From Gloeocapsopsis crepidinum LEGE 06123 (GTDB lineage: Bacteria > Cyanobacteriota > Cyanobacteriia > Cyanobacteriales > Chroococcidiopsidaceae): a DNA stretch of 64,000 nucleotides. A program made the position numbers and the translations under genes. The notes beneath the pieces were generated by a model, which saw only the letters and a program-made list of their open reading frames with translations, made no database searches and was not told where the DNA came from. Numbering within the stretch: the stretch's first letter is position 1; every line of letters begins with the position of its first letter. The stretch spans positions 1 through 64,000 of the forward strand of contig NZ_JADEWN010000014.1 of NCBI RefSeq assembly GCF_015207655.1. The letters are read 5' to 3'. Positions 30,620 to 41,096 of this stretch are shown here, piece by piece.

Positions 30620-31176
30620 TATTTTTCTTACACCGAATCGCTACCTTCACACCGCAGTTAACAACGCCAAAACTTATCGCTATAGATTTGCACTATTGCT
30701 ATAAACAGCTAACCTTAGATGCAAATAAATTTATACTCTATCTTGGGTTTGTTGAAAATACTTATCATATATTTCTTATCTTAGGTAAGTACCTCATTCA
30801 TCTACAGCTTGTTAATTTTGCTGATATAGCTCACTTAGCAGCTTTGTTTTCACCCTTAAATTTTATACCTCTATCTTAGGATCTAAATACTTATTGATAA
30901 TAATAAGCGATTAATTCTGTAACAAAGATAACAAATTTTTATTCTTTGGGGATTGTAAAAAATAAAAAATTGCATTAAGTGTATAAAGACAGTTGAAATA
31001 AATTCTCATCTATTGCTGCAGGGATTTAAGCGGCGATAGCAACTCCGGTGTTTTTGACAACAGCAATTTATTCTTTGTGTTTGTGGCTCCTCTTTTGATG
31101 GAGTTTTAGTCCTTGCTTCTGTGGTGTAAAGTGCTGTCAACTGTGTAATTCTCTGCATCAAGGTTTTAAAAGTGCA
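30620..31176. other. Divergent regulatory region of the siderophore locus
   Basis: The 557-bp AT-rich spacer separates the leftward TonB receptor operon from the rightward NRPS/PKS operon. It contains the Fur-box-like palindrome at 30890-30907 and direct GATAAG repeats on the minus strand (within 30761-30780). Promoters for both operons must lie here. No convincing gene is seen; a 63-codon frame at 30688-30879 looks like noise. Confidence 0.6.
30890..30908. promoter_or_regulatory. Candidate Fur box
   Basis: CTTATT-N6-AATAAG (30890-30907) is a perfect inverted repeat with 6-base arms. Over 19 bases (30890-30908) it matches the classical Fur consensus GATAATGATAATCATTATC at 13 positions. Its location between divergent uptake and biosynthesis genes fits iron repression. 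No experimental basis is available here. Confidence 0.45.
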
Positions 31177-34100
31177 ATGATTCAGCCTGTTAATGGTTCG
31201 GAATTTCTTTTTGGTCAGTATTCCAGCGTTATAGAAATATTACGGTATCAAAGTGCTACACAACCGGATGCAGAAGCGTTCAGCTTTTTGGTAGATGGAG
31301 AGCAGCAAGCCGTAACGTGGACATATCGAGAATTAGAGTGGCGATCGCGTGCGATCGCAGCACAACTCCAAGCTTTGGGTTTAAGTGGAGAACGCGCCTT
31401 ATTGCTGTATCCACCAGGGTTAGATTATTTAGCGGCTTTCTTCGGATGTTTATCTGCTGGAGTGGTAGCCGTTCCAGCTTATCCACCACGAAATCAACGC
31501 AATACCCCCAGAATCTTATTAATACTGCAAGATGCACAAGCGGCAATTGTTCTGAGTACATCTCAGGCGTTAGGTCAAATACAATCATTATTCGGAACCG
31601 TAAATTATACGTCGCTAAAATGGCTTGCGACCGATAATCTGACACTCGACATTGCCCAAGCATGGCAAGAACCATCGATTAATCAAGACACTCTTGCCTT
31701 TTTACAATACACTTCCGGCTCGACAGGTACGCCCAAGGGTGTGATGCTGACGCATGGCAATTTGCTACATAATGCCGCTTCTACCTACTTATACATGGAG
31801 CATTCACCGAGTAGTAAATTTGTAACTTGGCTACCAATTTATCATGACATGGGCTTGATTGGGGGCGTACTCCAGCCTTTATACGGGGGATTTCCTTGTA
31901 TTATGATGTCACCTGCGTTGTTTCTACAACGCCCGTATCGTTGGTTACACGCAATTTCTCAGTATGGCGGAACGACTAGCGGTGCGCCTAATTTTGCCTA
32001 CGAGTTATGTACTCAAAAAATTACTCCCGAACAGCGCTCAACACTCGATTTGAGTAGCTGGAGTGTCGCTTTTAATGGTGCGGAACCAATTCGCCACGAA
32101 ACTCTAGAACGCTTTGCACAAACTTTTGCCGAATGTGGTTTTCGTTCCGAAGCTTTCTATCCCTGCTATGGAATGGCGGAAGCAACTTTGATGGTGTCGG
32201 GTAGTGTCAAAACTGCCTTACCAAAGGTAAAAACTATCGAAAAGTCTTCATTAGAAAGCAACCACATTGTTGATGCAACTCCTGGTGCAGAGAATTCAGT
32301 GTCTTTAGTCAGTTGCGGTCGTAGTTTACCACAGCAGCAAATCATTATTGCTAACTCCGATTTAACTCGTTGTGCTGCAAATCAAGTTGGTGAAGTTTGG
32401 GTATCTAGCCCTAGCATTGGAAAAGGTTATTGGAATCGTTTAGAGGAAACAGCGCAAACCTTCCAGGCTTACCTGCAAGATACAGCAGAAGGACCATTTT
32501 TGCGGACTGGAGATTTAGGATTTTTGCATCAAGGTGAACTTTTCATCACAGGTAGAGCGAAAGATTTAATTATCATTAGAGGACGCAATCTCTATCCACA
32601 AGATATTGAATTAACAAGTGAAGGTAGTCACTCTGTACTTCGTCAAGGAAGTTCTGCGGCTTTTACGATTGAGATTGATCGTGAAGAACGGCTTGTTATT
32701 GTGCAAGAAGTCGAGTTTCGTGCCAAACCTAATGTCGAGGAAGTCGCTGCTGCGATTCGTCAAGCAGTCACAGAAGAACACGAGGTTCAAGTTTATGGAG
32801 TAGTTTTGATCAAAGCTGGTACTATTCCTAAAACTTCTAGCGGTAAGATTCAGCGCCGTGCGACTAAAGCGCAATTTTTGGCGGGGGGTTTGGAGGTTAT
32901 TGGAAGTAGTATTTTTGATAACTTGCTAGCATTAGGTACAAAGAATTTGACGCGAGAAGAATTGCTGGCTGTCGATTCACCACAAAGGCTAGAACTCGTT
33001 GAATCATATTTACAAAGTTTAGTAGCGCGGATACTACAAATTACACCTCAGCAGTTAAATTTAAAGCAGCCCTTGACTCGTTTTGGGTTAGATTCCCTAA
33101 AAGTTTTTGAGTTAAAAAATCGAGTTGAGGAATTAGGGGTTGTTGTCGCGATCGCTGATTTGTTTGAAGGTATCACGATAACTCAGTTAGCACAGCAGAT
33201 TCTTGAGCAAATGACTTCCGGCAATTCGGTTGTATCAACTATCTCCACAGTTGAAAGGAATCAGCCTCACTATCCCCTTTCTTACGCGCAACAACGCTTG
33301 TGGTTTATCAATCAACTGCAACCAGATAATGTTGCTTATCATATAGCGATCGCTATTAAGATCGAGGGATGTTTAGATGCTTCTGTACTAGTTAGCTGTA
33401 TTCATGAAATTATTAAACGCCACGAAATTTTACGCACCAGCTTCGAGGTGGTTAACGGTGAACCCGCTCAAATCATCTCTTCTAATACCACGATTACTGT
33501 ACCTCAATTAGATTTACGTCATCTGTGCGATCGCGAACAACAAGCTGAACTACAAAAGTTATCACAAGCAGAAATCCAGTTACCCTTTGACTTAGGAAAA
33601 GCTCCATTATTACGGGCAAAGATATTACAGCTTGCTACAGATAATTCAATACTATTACTAACCTTGCATCATATCATTGCTGATGGTTGGTCAGTTAAGG
33701 TTTTGGTTCAAGAGTTATCAATACTCTATCAAGCTTCTATCGGAAAATCCTCTTCACTTCCAGAACTACCAATTCAATATTTAGATTTTACTGCTTGGCA
33801 AAGACAATGGTTGCAAGGCGAAGTTGTCGAAACTCATCTAGCTTATTGGAAACAACAGTTAAGCGGACTTTCTGTTTTAAAGTTACCTACAGATTATCCG
33901 CGACAACCTATCCAAACTTATCGAGGAGCGCAGCAAAAATTTACATTATCTCTAGCTTTAACTAATAATCTCAAACAGTTCGACGGAACTTTATTTATGA
34001 CTTTGTTAGCGGCGTTTAACGTTTTACTTTACCGCTATACAGGTCAAGAAGATATTGTTATTGGCTCGCCAATTGCAAATCGTAATAGTACGCAAATAGA

Positions 34101-36459
34101 AAGCTTAATTGGCTGTTTTATTAATACTTTAGTTTTGCGAACTGAGTTGGATGGTAATCTCAGCTTTCAAGAATTAGTTGGACGAGTAGGTAAGGTAGCA
34201 GTTGATGCTTATATTCATCAAGATTTACCGTTTGAGAAACTCGTAGAAGAATTACAGCTAAGTCGAGATTTGAGTTACCATCCGTTATTTCAGGTAATGT
34301 TTGTTTTACAAAATTCTGATTTAACAAATATTGTTCTACCAGAGTTAAGTTGGAAAACTAGAGAACTAGATACTAGTACAGCTAAGTTTGATCTTTTCCT
34401 ATCAATGATCGACAGTGAAGAAGGGTTAATTGGAACACTGGAATATAATACTGATTTGTTCAAAGCTGATACTATTAGTCGGATGATAGTTCATTTTCAA
34501 ACTTTACTAGAAGCTGTAGTTATTTACCCAAACGAGTGGATTTCTCGGCTACCATTATTAACACCTACTGAACGCCAGACTTTATTACACGACTGGAATA
34601 ATACTCAGATAAATTATCCTCAAAATACCTGTATCCATCATTTATTTGAACAGCAGGTAGCTAAAACTCCAGAAAATATTGCTCTAATATTTGAAGATCG
34701 CCAACTTACCTACCGTGAGTTAAATCAACGTGCTAATAAACTTGCACATTATCTCATCAAACTAGGCATTAAACCAGATGTCATGGTTGGTATTTGTATG
34801 GAACGTTCCATCGAGATGGTAGTAGGAATATTAGGCATCTTGAAAGCTGGTGGTGCTTATGTTCCTTTAGATCCTACTTATCCAAAAGAACGTTTAGCGT
34901 TTATGTTGGCAGATTCCCAAGTATCAGTATTATTAACACAACCCAGCTTGAAGCAATTGCTAGGAAATCGAGCGCAAGTTGTGTGTATCGACACTGAAGA
35001 TACAGTATTTGATAATTGTAGTTCAGACCCAGTTGTTGATGTAAAGTCACAAAATTTAGCTTATGTCATTTATACTTCTGGTTCTACAGGCAAGCCCAAG
35101 GGGGCAATGAATGTGCATCGAGGATTGTGTAATCGCTTGCTATGGATGCAAGAGACTTATCAATTAACTTCATGCGATCGCATTCTGCAAAAAACGCCAT
35201 TCAGCTTTGATGTTTCTGTTTGGGAATTTTTCTTACCTTTAATAACAGGTGCAAGCTTGGTAGTTGCTAAACCAGGCGGACATAAAGATGCTAGCTATCT
35301 TGTCGAACTCATTGCACAGCAAAAGATAACAATACTTCACTTTGTCCCCTCAATGCTGCAAGCTTTTCTGGAGGAACCAGCATTAGAAAAGTGTCAGAGT
35401 ATTGCAAAAGTTATTTGTAGTGGTGAAGCATTGCCCTTTAATTTACAAAAGCGCTTTTTTGAACGGTTAAATGCTGAATTACACAATCTTTATGGACCTA
35501 CAGAAGCATCAATTGATGTTACAGCATGGCAATGTCAAAAAGATAGTCATGATAGAATAGTTCCGATTGGTCGTCCTATTGCTAATACTCAAATATATAT
35601 TTTAGATAAACATTTGCAACCTGTTCCAATTGGAATTTCAGGAGAGTTGTATATTGGTGGTATTGGACTAGCACGAGGTTATTGGAATCGACCTGATTTA
35701 ACCAAAGAAAAGTTTATTTCTAGTCCTTTTGTAGCAGGCGAACGACTTTATAAAACAGGAGATTTAGCACGATTTTGCCCTGATGGAAATATTGAATTTT
35801 TAGGTAGAATTGACTATCAAGTAAAGATTCGCGGTTTTCGGATAGAAATTGGAGAAATTGAAGCCGTACTTCAACAGCATCCACAAGTACGAGAAACTAT
35901 CGTTGTTGCTAGAGACAAATTAAACCAAGATCAAACTTGCTTAGTCGCCTATATAGTTTTGACACAAAAAGCAAACATTTTTGTGAATGAATTGCGAGAC
36001 TTTCTCAAAGAAAAGCTTCCAGAATACATGCTGCCTTCGGCTTTTGTCATATTAGATGAATTTCCCTTAACAGCTAATGGTAAGATTGACCGTTTTGCTT
36101 TACCTTCACCTCAAATAGGATTGGAAATAAGGACAAACTACCAACCACCACAGTCTGAAATTGAAAAGGCGATCGCCCAAGTGTGGCAACAGGTATTGCA
36201 GTTAGAGAAAGTGAGTATTCATGATAACTTTTTTGACTTAGGTGGACACTCAATCATGATGCTTCAGGTCAATAACAAACTGCGTCATATCTTACAGCGA
36301 GATATATCTGTAGTGTCAATGTTTCAACATCCAACAATTCACTCGCTAGCGCAGTCTTTGAATCAACAACTATCGCCACCTATGTTTGGAAAAACTCAAA
36401 ACCGCGCCCAAAAACAAATTGCATCAATGCGTCGGCAATCACTGCGACAAGGTAGATAA
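31177..36459 (+). CDS. FAAL-ACP-C-A(Ser)-PCP hybrid NRPS loading protein
   Basis: The 1760-residue protein starts the assembly line. Residues 1-585 are a fatty acyl-AMP ligase (YTSGSTGTPKG at 178-188; RGRNLYPQDIE before the C-terminal lobe). An ACP follows with phosphopantetheine S640 (FGLDSL). The condensation domain has an intact HHIIADG (831-837). The adenylation domain has YTSGSTGKPKG near 1299 and pocket code D-V-W-H-I-S-L-I-D-K, the serine code. The PCP serine is S1692 (GGHSI). It activates a free fatty acid as acyl-AMP, loads it on the ACP and condenses it with serine. The C-terminus is strongly basic (RAQKQIASMRRQSLRQGR), a docking tail toward the next PKS. It starts 557 bp from the divergent receptor, and the next gene follows after 3 bp. 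Confidence 0.95.
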   Translation: MIQPVNGSEFLFGQYSSVIEILRYQSATQPDAEAFSFLVDGEQQAVTWTYRELEWRSRAIAAQLQALGLSGERALLLYPPGLDYLAAFFGCLSAGVVAVPAYPPRNQRNTPRILLILQDAQAAIVLSTSQALGQIQSLFGTVNYTSLKWLATDNLTLDIAQAWQEPSINQDTLAFLQYTSGSTGTPKGVMLTHGNLLHNAASTYLYMEHSPSSKFVTWLPIYHDMGLIGGVLQPLYGGFPCIMMSPALFLQRPYRWLHAISQYGGTTSGAPNFAYELCTQKITPEQRSTLDLSSWSVAFNGAEPIRHETLERFAQTFAECGFRSEAFYPCYGMAEATLMVSGSVKTALPKVKTIEKSSLESNHIVDATPGAENSVSLVSCGRSLPQQQIIIANSDLTRCAANQVGEVWVSSPSIGKGYWNRLEETAQTFQAYLQDTAEGPFLRTGDLGFLHQGELFITGRAKDLIIIRGRNLYPQDIELTSEGSHSVLRQGSSAAFTIEIDREERLVIVQEVEFRAKPNVEEVAAAIRQAVTEEHEVQVYGVVLIKAGTIPKTSSGKIQRRATKAQFLAGGLEVIGSSIFDNLLALGTKNLTREELLAVDSPQRLELVESYLQSLVARILQITPQQLNLKQPLTRFGLDSLKVFELKNRVEELGVVVAIADLFEGITITQLAQQILEQMTSGNSVVSTISTVERNQPHYPLSYAQQRLWFINQLQPDNVAYHIAIAIKIEGCLDASVLVSCIHEIIKRHEILRTSFEVVNGEPAQIISSNTTITVPQLDLRHLCDREQQAELQKLSQAEIQLPFDLGKAPLLRAKILQLATDNSILLLTLHHIIADGWSVKVLVQELSILYQASIGKSSSLPELPIQYLDFTAWQRQWLQGEVVETHLAYWKQQLSGLSVLKLPTDYPRQPIQTYRGAQQKFTLSLALTNNLKQFDGTLFMTLLAAFNVLLYRYTGQEDIVIGSPIANRNSTQIESLIGCFINTLVLRTELDGNLSFQELVGRVGKVAVDAYIHQDLPFEKLVEELQLSRDLSYHPLFQVMFVLQNSDLTNIVLPELSWKTRELDTSTAKFDLFLSMIDSEEGLIGTLEYNTDLFKADTISRMIVHFQTLLEAVVIYPNEWISRLPLLTPTERQTLLHDWNNTQINYPQNTCIHHLFEQQVAKTPENIALIFEDRQLTYRELNQRANKLAHYLIKLGIKPDVMVGICMERSIEMVVGILGILKAGGAYVPLDPTYPKERLAFMLADSQVSVLLTQPSLKQLLGNRAQVVCIDTEDTVFDNCSSDPVVDVKSQNLAYVIYTSGSTGKPKGAMNVHRGLCNRLLWMQETYQLTSCDRILQKTPFSFDVSVWEFFLPLITGASLVVAKPGGHKDASYLVELIAQQKITILHFVPSMLQAFLEEPALEKCQSIAKVICSGEALPFNLQKRFFERLNAELHNLYGPTEASIDVTAWQCQKDSHDRIVPIGRPIANTQIYILDKHLQPVPIGISGELYIGGIGLARGYWNRPDLTKEKFISSPFVAGERLYKTGDLARFCPDGNIEFLGRIDYQVKIRGFRIEIGEIEAVLQQHPQVRETIVVARDKLNQDQTCLVAYIVLTQKANIFVNELRDFLKEKLPEYMLPSAFVILDEFPLTANGKIDRFALPSPQIGLEIRTNYQPPQSEIEKAIAQVWQQVLQLEKVSIHDNFFDLGGHSIMMLQVNNKLRHILQRDISVVSMFQHPTIHSLAQSLNQQLSPPMFGKTQNRAQKQIASMRRQSLRQGR

Positions 36460-36462
36460 ATA

Positions 36463-39400
36463 ATGAGCGCTACAGATCATGATAGTTTAGAAGGTATTGC
36501 CATCGTTGGTATGGCTGGGCGATTTCCTGGCGCAAAAAATATCACCGAATTTTGGCAAAATTTATGCAATGACGTAGAATCTATTTCTCACTTTCGCGAT
36601 GAGGAATTAATAGCTACTGGAATATCTCCAGCGTTAATCAATCATCCTAATTATGTAAAAGTCGGTGCTTTCTTAGAAGATATTGATTTATTTGATGCAG
36701 CATTTTTTGGGTTTAACCCCAAAGAAGCAGAAATGACTGATCCGCAACACCGATTATTCTTAGAATGTGCTTGGGAAGCCTTAGAAGATGCTGGCTATGA
36801 TTCACTCCGCACTGAAAGTCGAATTGGCGTTTATGCAGGTGCGAGTTTAAGTAACTACTTATCATTTAATTTTAACGACGATCAAATAGGCTCAGCTCAT
36901 AGTTTCCAAAAATTACTGGGGAACGATAAAGATTTTCTGGCTACTCGCGTTTCTTATAAACTAAATTTAACTGGACCAAGCCTCACAGTACAAACTGCTT
37001 GCTCAACATCATTAGTCGCAACATCATTAGCTTGTCAAAGCTTACTCAACTATCAATGCGATATGGCTTTGGCAGGTGGAATTTCGATTCGAGTGCCTCA
37101 AAAAACCGGATATTTGCATCAAGAAGGGGGAATTTTATCTCCTGATGGTCATTGTCGCGCTTTTGATGCCAATGCACAGGGAACGATTATTGGTAATGGC
37201 GTGGGAGTCGTTGTTTTAAAACGGTTATCGGATGCGATCTCTGATGGAGACAACATCTACGCTACAATCCGCAGTACTGCAATTAATAATGATGGTGCTG
37301 GTAAAGTTGGTTATACGGCTCCAAGTGTAAACGGTCAAGCAGAAGCGATTATCGAGGCATTAGCTTTAGCGGGTGTAGAACCTGAGAGTATTAGTTATAT
37401 TGAAGCGCACGGTACGGGAACGGCTTTAGGCGATCCGATTGAAATTTCTGCCTTGACGAATGCTTTTCGTACTAGCACCCAAAAAAATAACTTTTGTGCG
37501 ATCGCTTCGGTGAAAACAAATATTGGGCATTTAGACGCCGCTGCCGGAATCGCTGGTTTAATCAAAACTGCTTTAGCTTTAAAACATCAACTAATACCGC
37601 CTAGTTTAAATTTTTCCCAACCAAATCCTAAAATTGACTTTGCCAATACTCCCTTTTATGTCAATACAGAGTTGAGACAATGGCAAGCAAATGGAACGCC
37701 ACGTCGTGCAGGTGTTAGTTCTCTCGGTATTGGTGGAACGAATGCTCATGCAATTTTAGAAGAAGCGCCAGTGGTTGAAGCATCAAGCCCTGCTCATCCT
37801 TGGCATTTACTCGTTCTTTCTGCTAAGAGTGAAACAGCTTTAGAATCTGCAACAGCCAATTTAGCTGCATATCTCGCACAAAATCCTCATTTAAATCTTG
37901 CTGATGTCGCTTATACCCTCCAAATAGGGCGCAGAGAGTTTAATTATCGTCGGATGGTAGTGTGTCAAAGTATCAGCGATGCGGTGTCTGCTTTGAAGGC
38001 AAAAGAACCACAAAAAGTATTACCACCTACAGAAGCAAACTCGATTACTTTTATGTTTCCTGGGCAAGGTTCGCAGTATGTCAATATGGCGCGGGAACTC
38101 TACGAATATAAGCAATTTCAGGAAGAAGTAGATCGATGTTGTCTCATACTAAAACCGCATTTAGGTTTAGATTTGCGTTCAATCATTTATCCTCGTGAAC
38201 TTGAGAAAGCAGCGATACAACTCAAACAAACATCTTTAGCGCAACCAGCGTTATTCGTTATTGAGTATGCTTTGGCTAAATTGTGGATGTCTTGGGGCAT
38301 TGTTCCGCAAGCGGCGATCGGTCATAGTATTGGGGAATATGTTGCAGCTTGTCTTGCCGGTGTTATATCAATTGAAGATACGCTTGCTTTGGTTGCTTGG
38401 CGCGGAAAACTCATGCAACAAATGCCAGCAGGCGCGATGCTTTCTGTTGCTTTATCAGAAGCAGAACTAAAACCATTACTTCATGAAAACTTATCTTTAG
38501 CTGCTAGTAATGCGCCGAATTTATGCGTTGTCTCCGGAAATTTTAAGTCAGTTGACGCTTTTGAGGAAAAACTCATTAGTTTGGGGGTAAACTGCCGTCG
38601 CTTACATACTTCCCATGCTTTTCATTCTCAAATGATGGAACCTGTGTTGGAACCATTTATCAAGCAATTGAAAAACATCAAATTGAATTCTCCGCAAATT
38701 CCTTTTATCTCAAACCTTACGGGAACCTGGATTACAGCCGAACAAGCAACAGATGTTAACTACTGGGCACAGCATTTACGGCATACAGTACTATTTAATG
38801 CAGGTATTTTGACATTATTGCAAGAAGAAAACCGAATTTTCTTAGAAGTAGGGGCAGGACGAACATTATCTACTTTAGTAAAGCAACATCAATCTCTACA
38901 GCAATTAGTATTACCTTCACTCCGCCATCCCCAGGAAGAGAAATCTGATATTGCTTGCTTGCTTCATACCTTGGGACAACTTTGGTTAGCAGGAGTTGAA
39001 ATTAATTGGTCTGGATTTTATTCTTCGGAAAAACGTCACCGCCTTCCTTTACCAACTTACCCGTTTGAGCGTCAGCGTTATTGGATAGATCAAATCCAAA
39101 CAGAAAGTAACAAACAAAATCAAAAATTAGATCTCAATGACTGGTTTTATGTACCTTCATGGAAGCGAACGATATCGCCTGTATATTTAAATCAGAGTAG
39201 TATAAAGACAAAAAAATCTTGGTTAATATTTCTTGATAATCGTGGTGTGGGTTGCCAAGTTGCAGAAAGACTTAAGCAAGCAAATCAAGAAGTAGTCATT
39301 GTTAGACAGGGAGAAGAATTTGCTAAATGCAATCAACAAGAATATATAATTAATCCTGAAATCAGAGACGATTACGATGTTTTGCTCAAAGAGGTTTGTA

Positions 39401-41025
39401 GTTACAATCAACCCCAACATATTGTTCATTTTTGGAGCGTTACATCTAATGAATGTTTAGAATGGGAAGAAATACAAAAATGTTTCTGGAGTCTATTATT
39501 TTTAGTGCAAGCATTAGGAGAACAAAAAACTGATATCAGTATCGATATCATCTCCAATTACTTACAATACATAAACGATAACGACAATTTGTGTCCAGGG
39601 AAAGCAACAATTCTCGGACTCTGCAAAGTTATTTCTCAAGAATATCCAATTACTTGTCGCAGTATTGATATTGCATTTGATAGTGAGCGATCGCCTCTGG
39701 CGCTGCGCTTCGCGCAATCGCACCAACTAACTGACAGCCTATTTGCAGAAATTACTAGCCCATCTTCAGACTCGATTATTGCATACCGAGGTAGTCAACG
39801 TTGGGTGCAATATTTTGAAAAGTTACCAGTTAAAGACGCAACCTCAAATACTCCTAAGTTACGTCAAGGAGGAGTTTATCTCATTACAGGGGGATTAGGG
39901 AAAATTGGACTAGAAATTGCGCAGTATTTAGCAAAGACAGTAAAAGCTAAATTAGTGTTAATTAATCGTTCAGGATTACCTGTAAAAACTGAATGGCAAG
40001 ATTGGTTATCTCATTATGGTGAAGAAGATCTCATTAGCAGCAAAATCCAGAAAATTCAAATCCTTGAAGAATCGGGTGCTGAAGTTTTAGTGATGCAAGC
40101 TGACGTTGCTAACTGCGAACAAATGCAAGCGGTAGTCAATCAAACCTGTCAGCACTTTGGGACAATTCATGGCGTCATTCATGCTGCGGGAGTTCCTGGG
40201 GAGGGCTTGATTCAATTAAAAAGTCCAGAAACGGCAGAAAAAGTTTTTCTACCAAAGATAAAAGGGACACTTGTATTAGATAATGTTTTACAGGACATTA
40301 ATTTAGATTTCTTTGTTTTATTTTCTTCAATTACTTCGATTTGTGGTGGTTTAGGGCAAGTAGATTATTGTGCTGCGAATGCATTTCTTGATGCTTTTGC
40401 CCAAGCTAATTTTTACAACCGTGATAAATTTACTGTTGCAATTAATTGGGATACGTGGGAAGCAAATAACTGGCAAGACTCACTCACAGCATTTGCTCCA
40501 GATATTCAAGCTTGGTTTCAGCAAATGCGTACCCAATATGGCATAAAATCTTGGGAGGGAGTCAAGGCTTTTGAAAAAGTTCTCTCTTGGCAATTACCAC
40601 AAGTCATTGTCGCGGCACGCAGCATTCAAGATGTTATTGCTCAATATGATAGGTTAAAACTATCCAATTTATTAGAGCAATTAGATAAAAGTTCTAGTAG
40701 AATTACATCAGCACAAAATAATTCAAAAAACAAAGTTGCACCACGAAATTCTATTGAAGCTAAAATTGCAAAGCTTTTTCAAGAAACTTTGGGAATTGAT
40801 AAAGTAGGAATTCATGATAATTTCTTTGATTTAGGTGGTAATTCCTTAATAGGTACTCAACTTGTTTTTCAGTTGCAGCAAGAGTTTCAAACTAACATCT
40901 CTATTAAACTCTTATTTACTGCTCCTTCTATAGCAGAACTAGCCTTAGCAATTGAAGATCAAATGATTGAAGAGTTGAATCAACTCACTGATGAAGAAGC
41001 TGCGGCAATTTTATCAGGTATTTAA
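36463..41025 (+). CDS. Type I PKS module KS-AT-KR-ACP
   Basis: This is a single 1520-residue module. The KS (about 10-435) has C180 in TACSTSL, H316 in EAHGTGT and H356 in NIGHLD. The AT (about 540-850) has S622 in GHSIGE, and HAFH at 718-721, the malonyl-CoA signature. The KR has TGGLGKIG (1142-1149) with S1288/S1289 and Y1302 (VDYCAANAF); the preceding 900-1120 is its structural half. The ACP serine is S1461 (LGGNSL). No DH, ER or MT is present. It extends the acyl-Ser chain by two carbons and reduces the keto group, giving a statine-like gamma-amino-beta-hydroxy acid. The tail LTDEEAAAILSGI is acidic, a docking end for the next NRPS. A palindromic repeat interrupts the KR structural region at 39687-39721. 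Confidence 0.95.
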   Translation: MSATDHDSLEGIAIVGMAGRFPGAKNITEFWQNLCNDVESISHFRDEELIATGISPALINHPNYVKVGAFLEDIDLFDAAFFGFNPKEAEMTDPQHRLFLECAWEALEDAGYDSLRTESRIGVYAGASLSNYLSFNFNDDQIGSAHSFQKLLGNDKDFLATRVSYKLNLTGPSLTVQTACSTSLVATSLACQSLLNYQCDMALAGGISIRVPQKTGYLHQEGGILSPDGHCRAFDANAQGTIIGNGVGVVVLKRLSDAISDGDNIYATIRSTAINNDGAGKVGYTAPSVNGQAEAIIEALALAGVEPESISYIEAHGTGTALGDPIEISALTNAFRTSTQKNNFCAIASVKTNIGHLDAAAGIAGLIKTALALKHQLIPPSLNFSQPNPKIDFANTPFYVNTELRQWQANGTPRRAGVSSLGIGGTNAHAILEEAPVVEASSPAHPWHLLVLSAKSETALESATANLAAYLAQNPHLNLADVAYTLQIGRREFNYRRMVVCQSISDAVSALKAKEPQKVLPPTEANSITFMFPGQGSQYVNMARELYEYKQFQEEVDRCCLILKPHLGLDLRSIIYPRELEKAAIQLKQTSLAQPALFVIEYALAKLWMSWGIVPQAAIGHSIGEYVAACLAGVISIEDTLALVAWRGKLMQQMPAGAMLSVALSEAELKPLLHENLSLAASNAPNLCVVSGNFKSVDAFEEKLISLGVNCRRLHTSHAFHSQMMEPVLEPFIKQLKNIKLNSPQIPFISNLTGTWITAEQATDVNYWAQHLRHTVLFNAGILTLLQEENRIFLEVGAGRTLSTLVKQHQSLQQLVLPSLRHPQEEKSDIACLLHTLGQLWLAGVEINWSGFYSSEKRHRLPLPTYPFERQRYWIDQIQTESNKQNQKLDLNDWFYVPSWKRTISPVYLNQSSIKTKKSWLIFLDNRGVGCQVAERLKQANQEVVIVRQGEEFAKCNQQEYIINPEIRDDYDVLLKEVCSYNQPQHIVHFWSVTSNECLEWEEIQKCFWSLLFLVQALGEQKTDISIDIISNYLQYINDNDNLCPGKATILGLCKVISQEYPITCRSIDIAFDSERSPLALRFAQSHQLTDSLFAEITSPSSDSIIAYRGSQRWVQYFEKLPVKDATSNTPKLRQGGVYLITGGLGKIGLEIAQYLAKTVKAKLVLINRSGLPVKTEWQDWLSHYGEEDLISSKIQKIQILEESGAEVLVMQADVANCEQMQAVVNQTCQHFGTIHGVIHAAGVPGEGLIQLKSPETAEKVFLPKIKGTLVLDNVLQDINLDFFVLFSSITSICGGLGQVDYCAANAFLDAFAQANFYNRDKFTVAINWDTWEANNWQDSLTAFAPDIQAWFQQMRTQYGIKSWEGVKAFEKVLSWQLPQVIVAARSIQDVIAQYDRLKLSNLLEQLDKSSSRITSAQNNSKNKVAPRNSIEAKIAKLFQETLGIDKVGIHDNFFDLGGNSLIGTQLVFQLQQEFQTNISIKLLFTAPSIAELALAIEDQMIEELNQLTDEEAAAILSGI
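39687..39721. repeat. HIP1-linked palindromic repeat inside the PKS gene
   Basis: A 35-base GC-rich insert runs from the HIP1 octamer GCGATCGC to AATCGC and contains a perfect hairpin TGCGC-TTC-GCGCA (39704-39716). It is in frame and encodes the stretch RSPLALRFAQS. Similar GCGATCGCCTCTGGCGCTGCG-type units are dispersed repeats in many cyanobacteria, as I recall. Confidence 0.6.
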
Positions 41026-41096
41026 CAAAATTCTTACTAAATAAACTTTGAAGATTAGTCGATCAAGTATTAAGTGATGACTGGCGGTAATCGAGT

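Noticed and set aside
30761-30780. Second Fur box near the TonB receptor start
   Set aside because: The sequence has direct GATAAG repeats rather than a palindrome and matches the consensus poorly.
30688-30879. 63-codon reading frame in the divergent intergenic region
   Set aside because: AT-rich and hydrophobic by composition only, without a ribosome binding site or family resemblance; it lies where promoters are expected.
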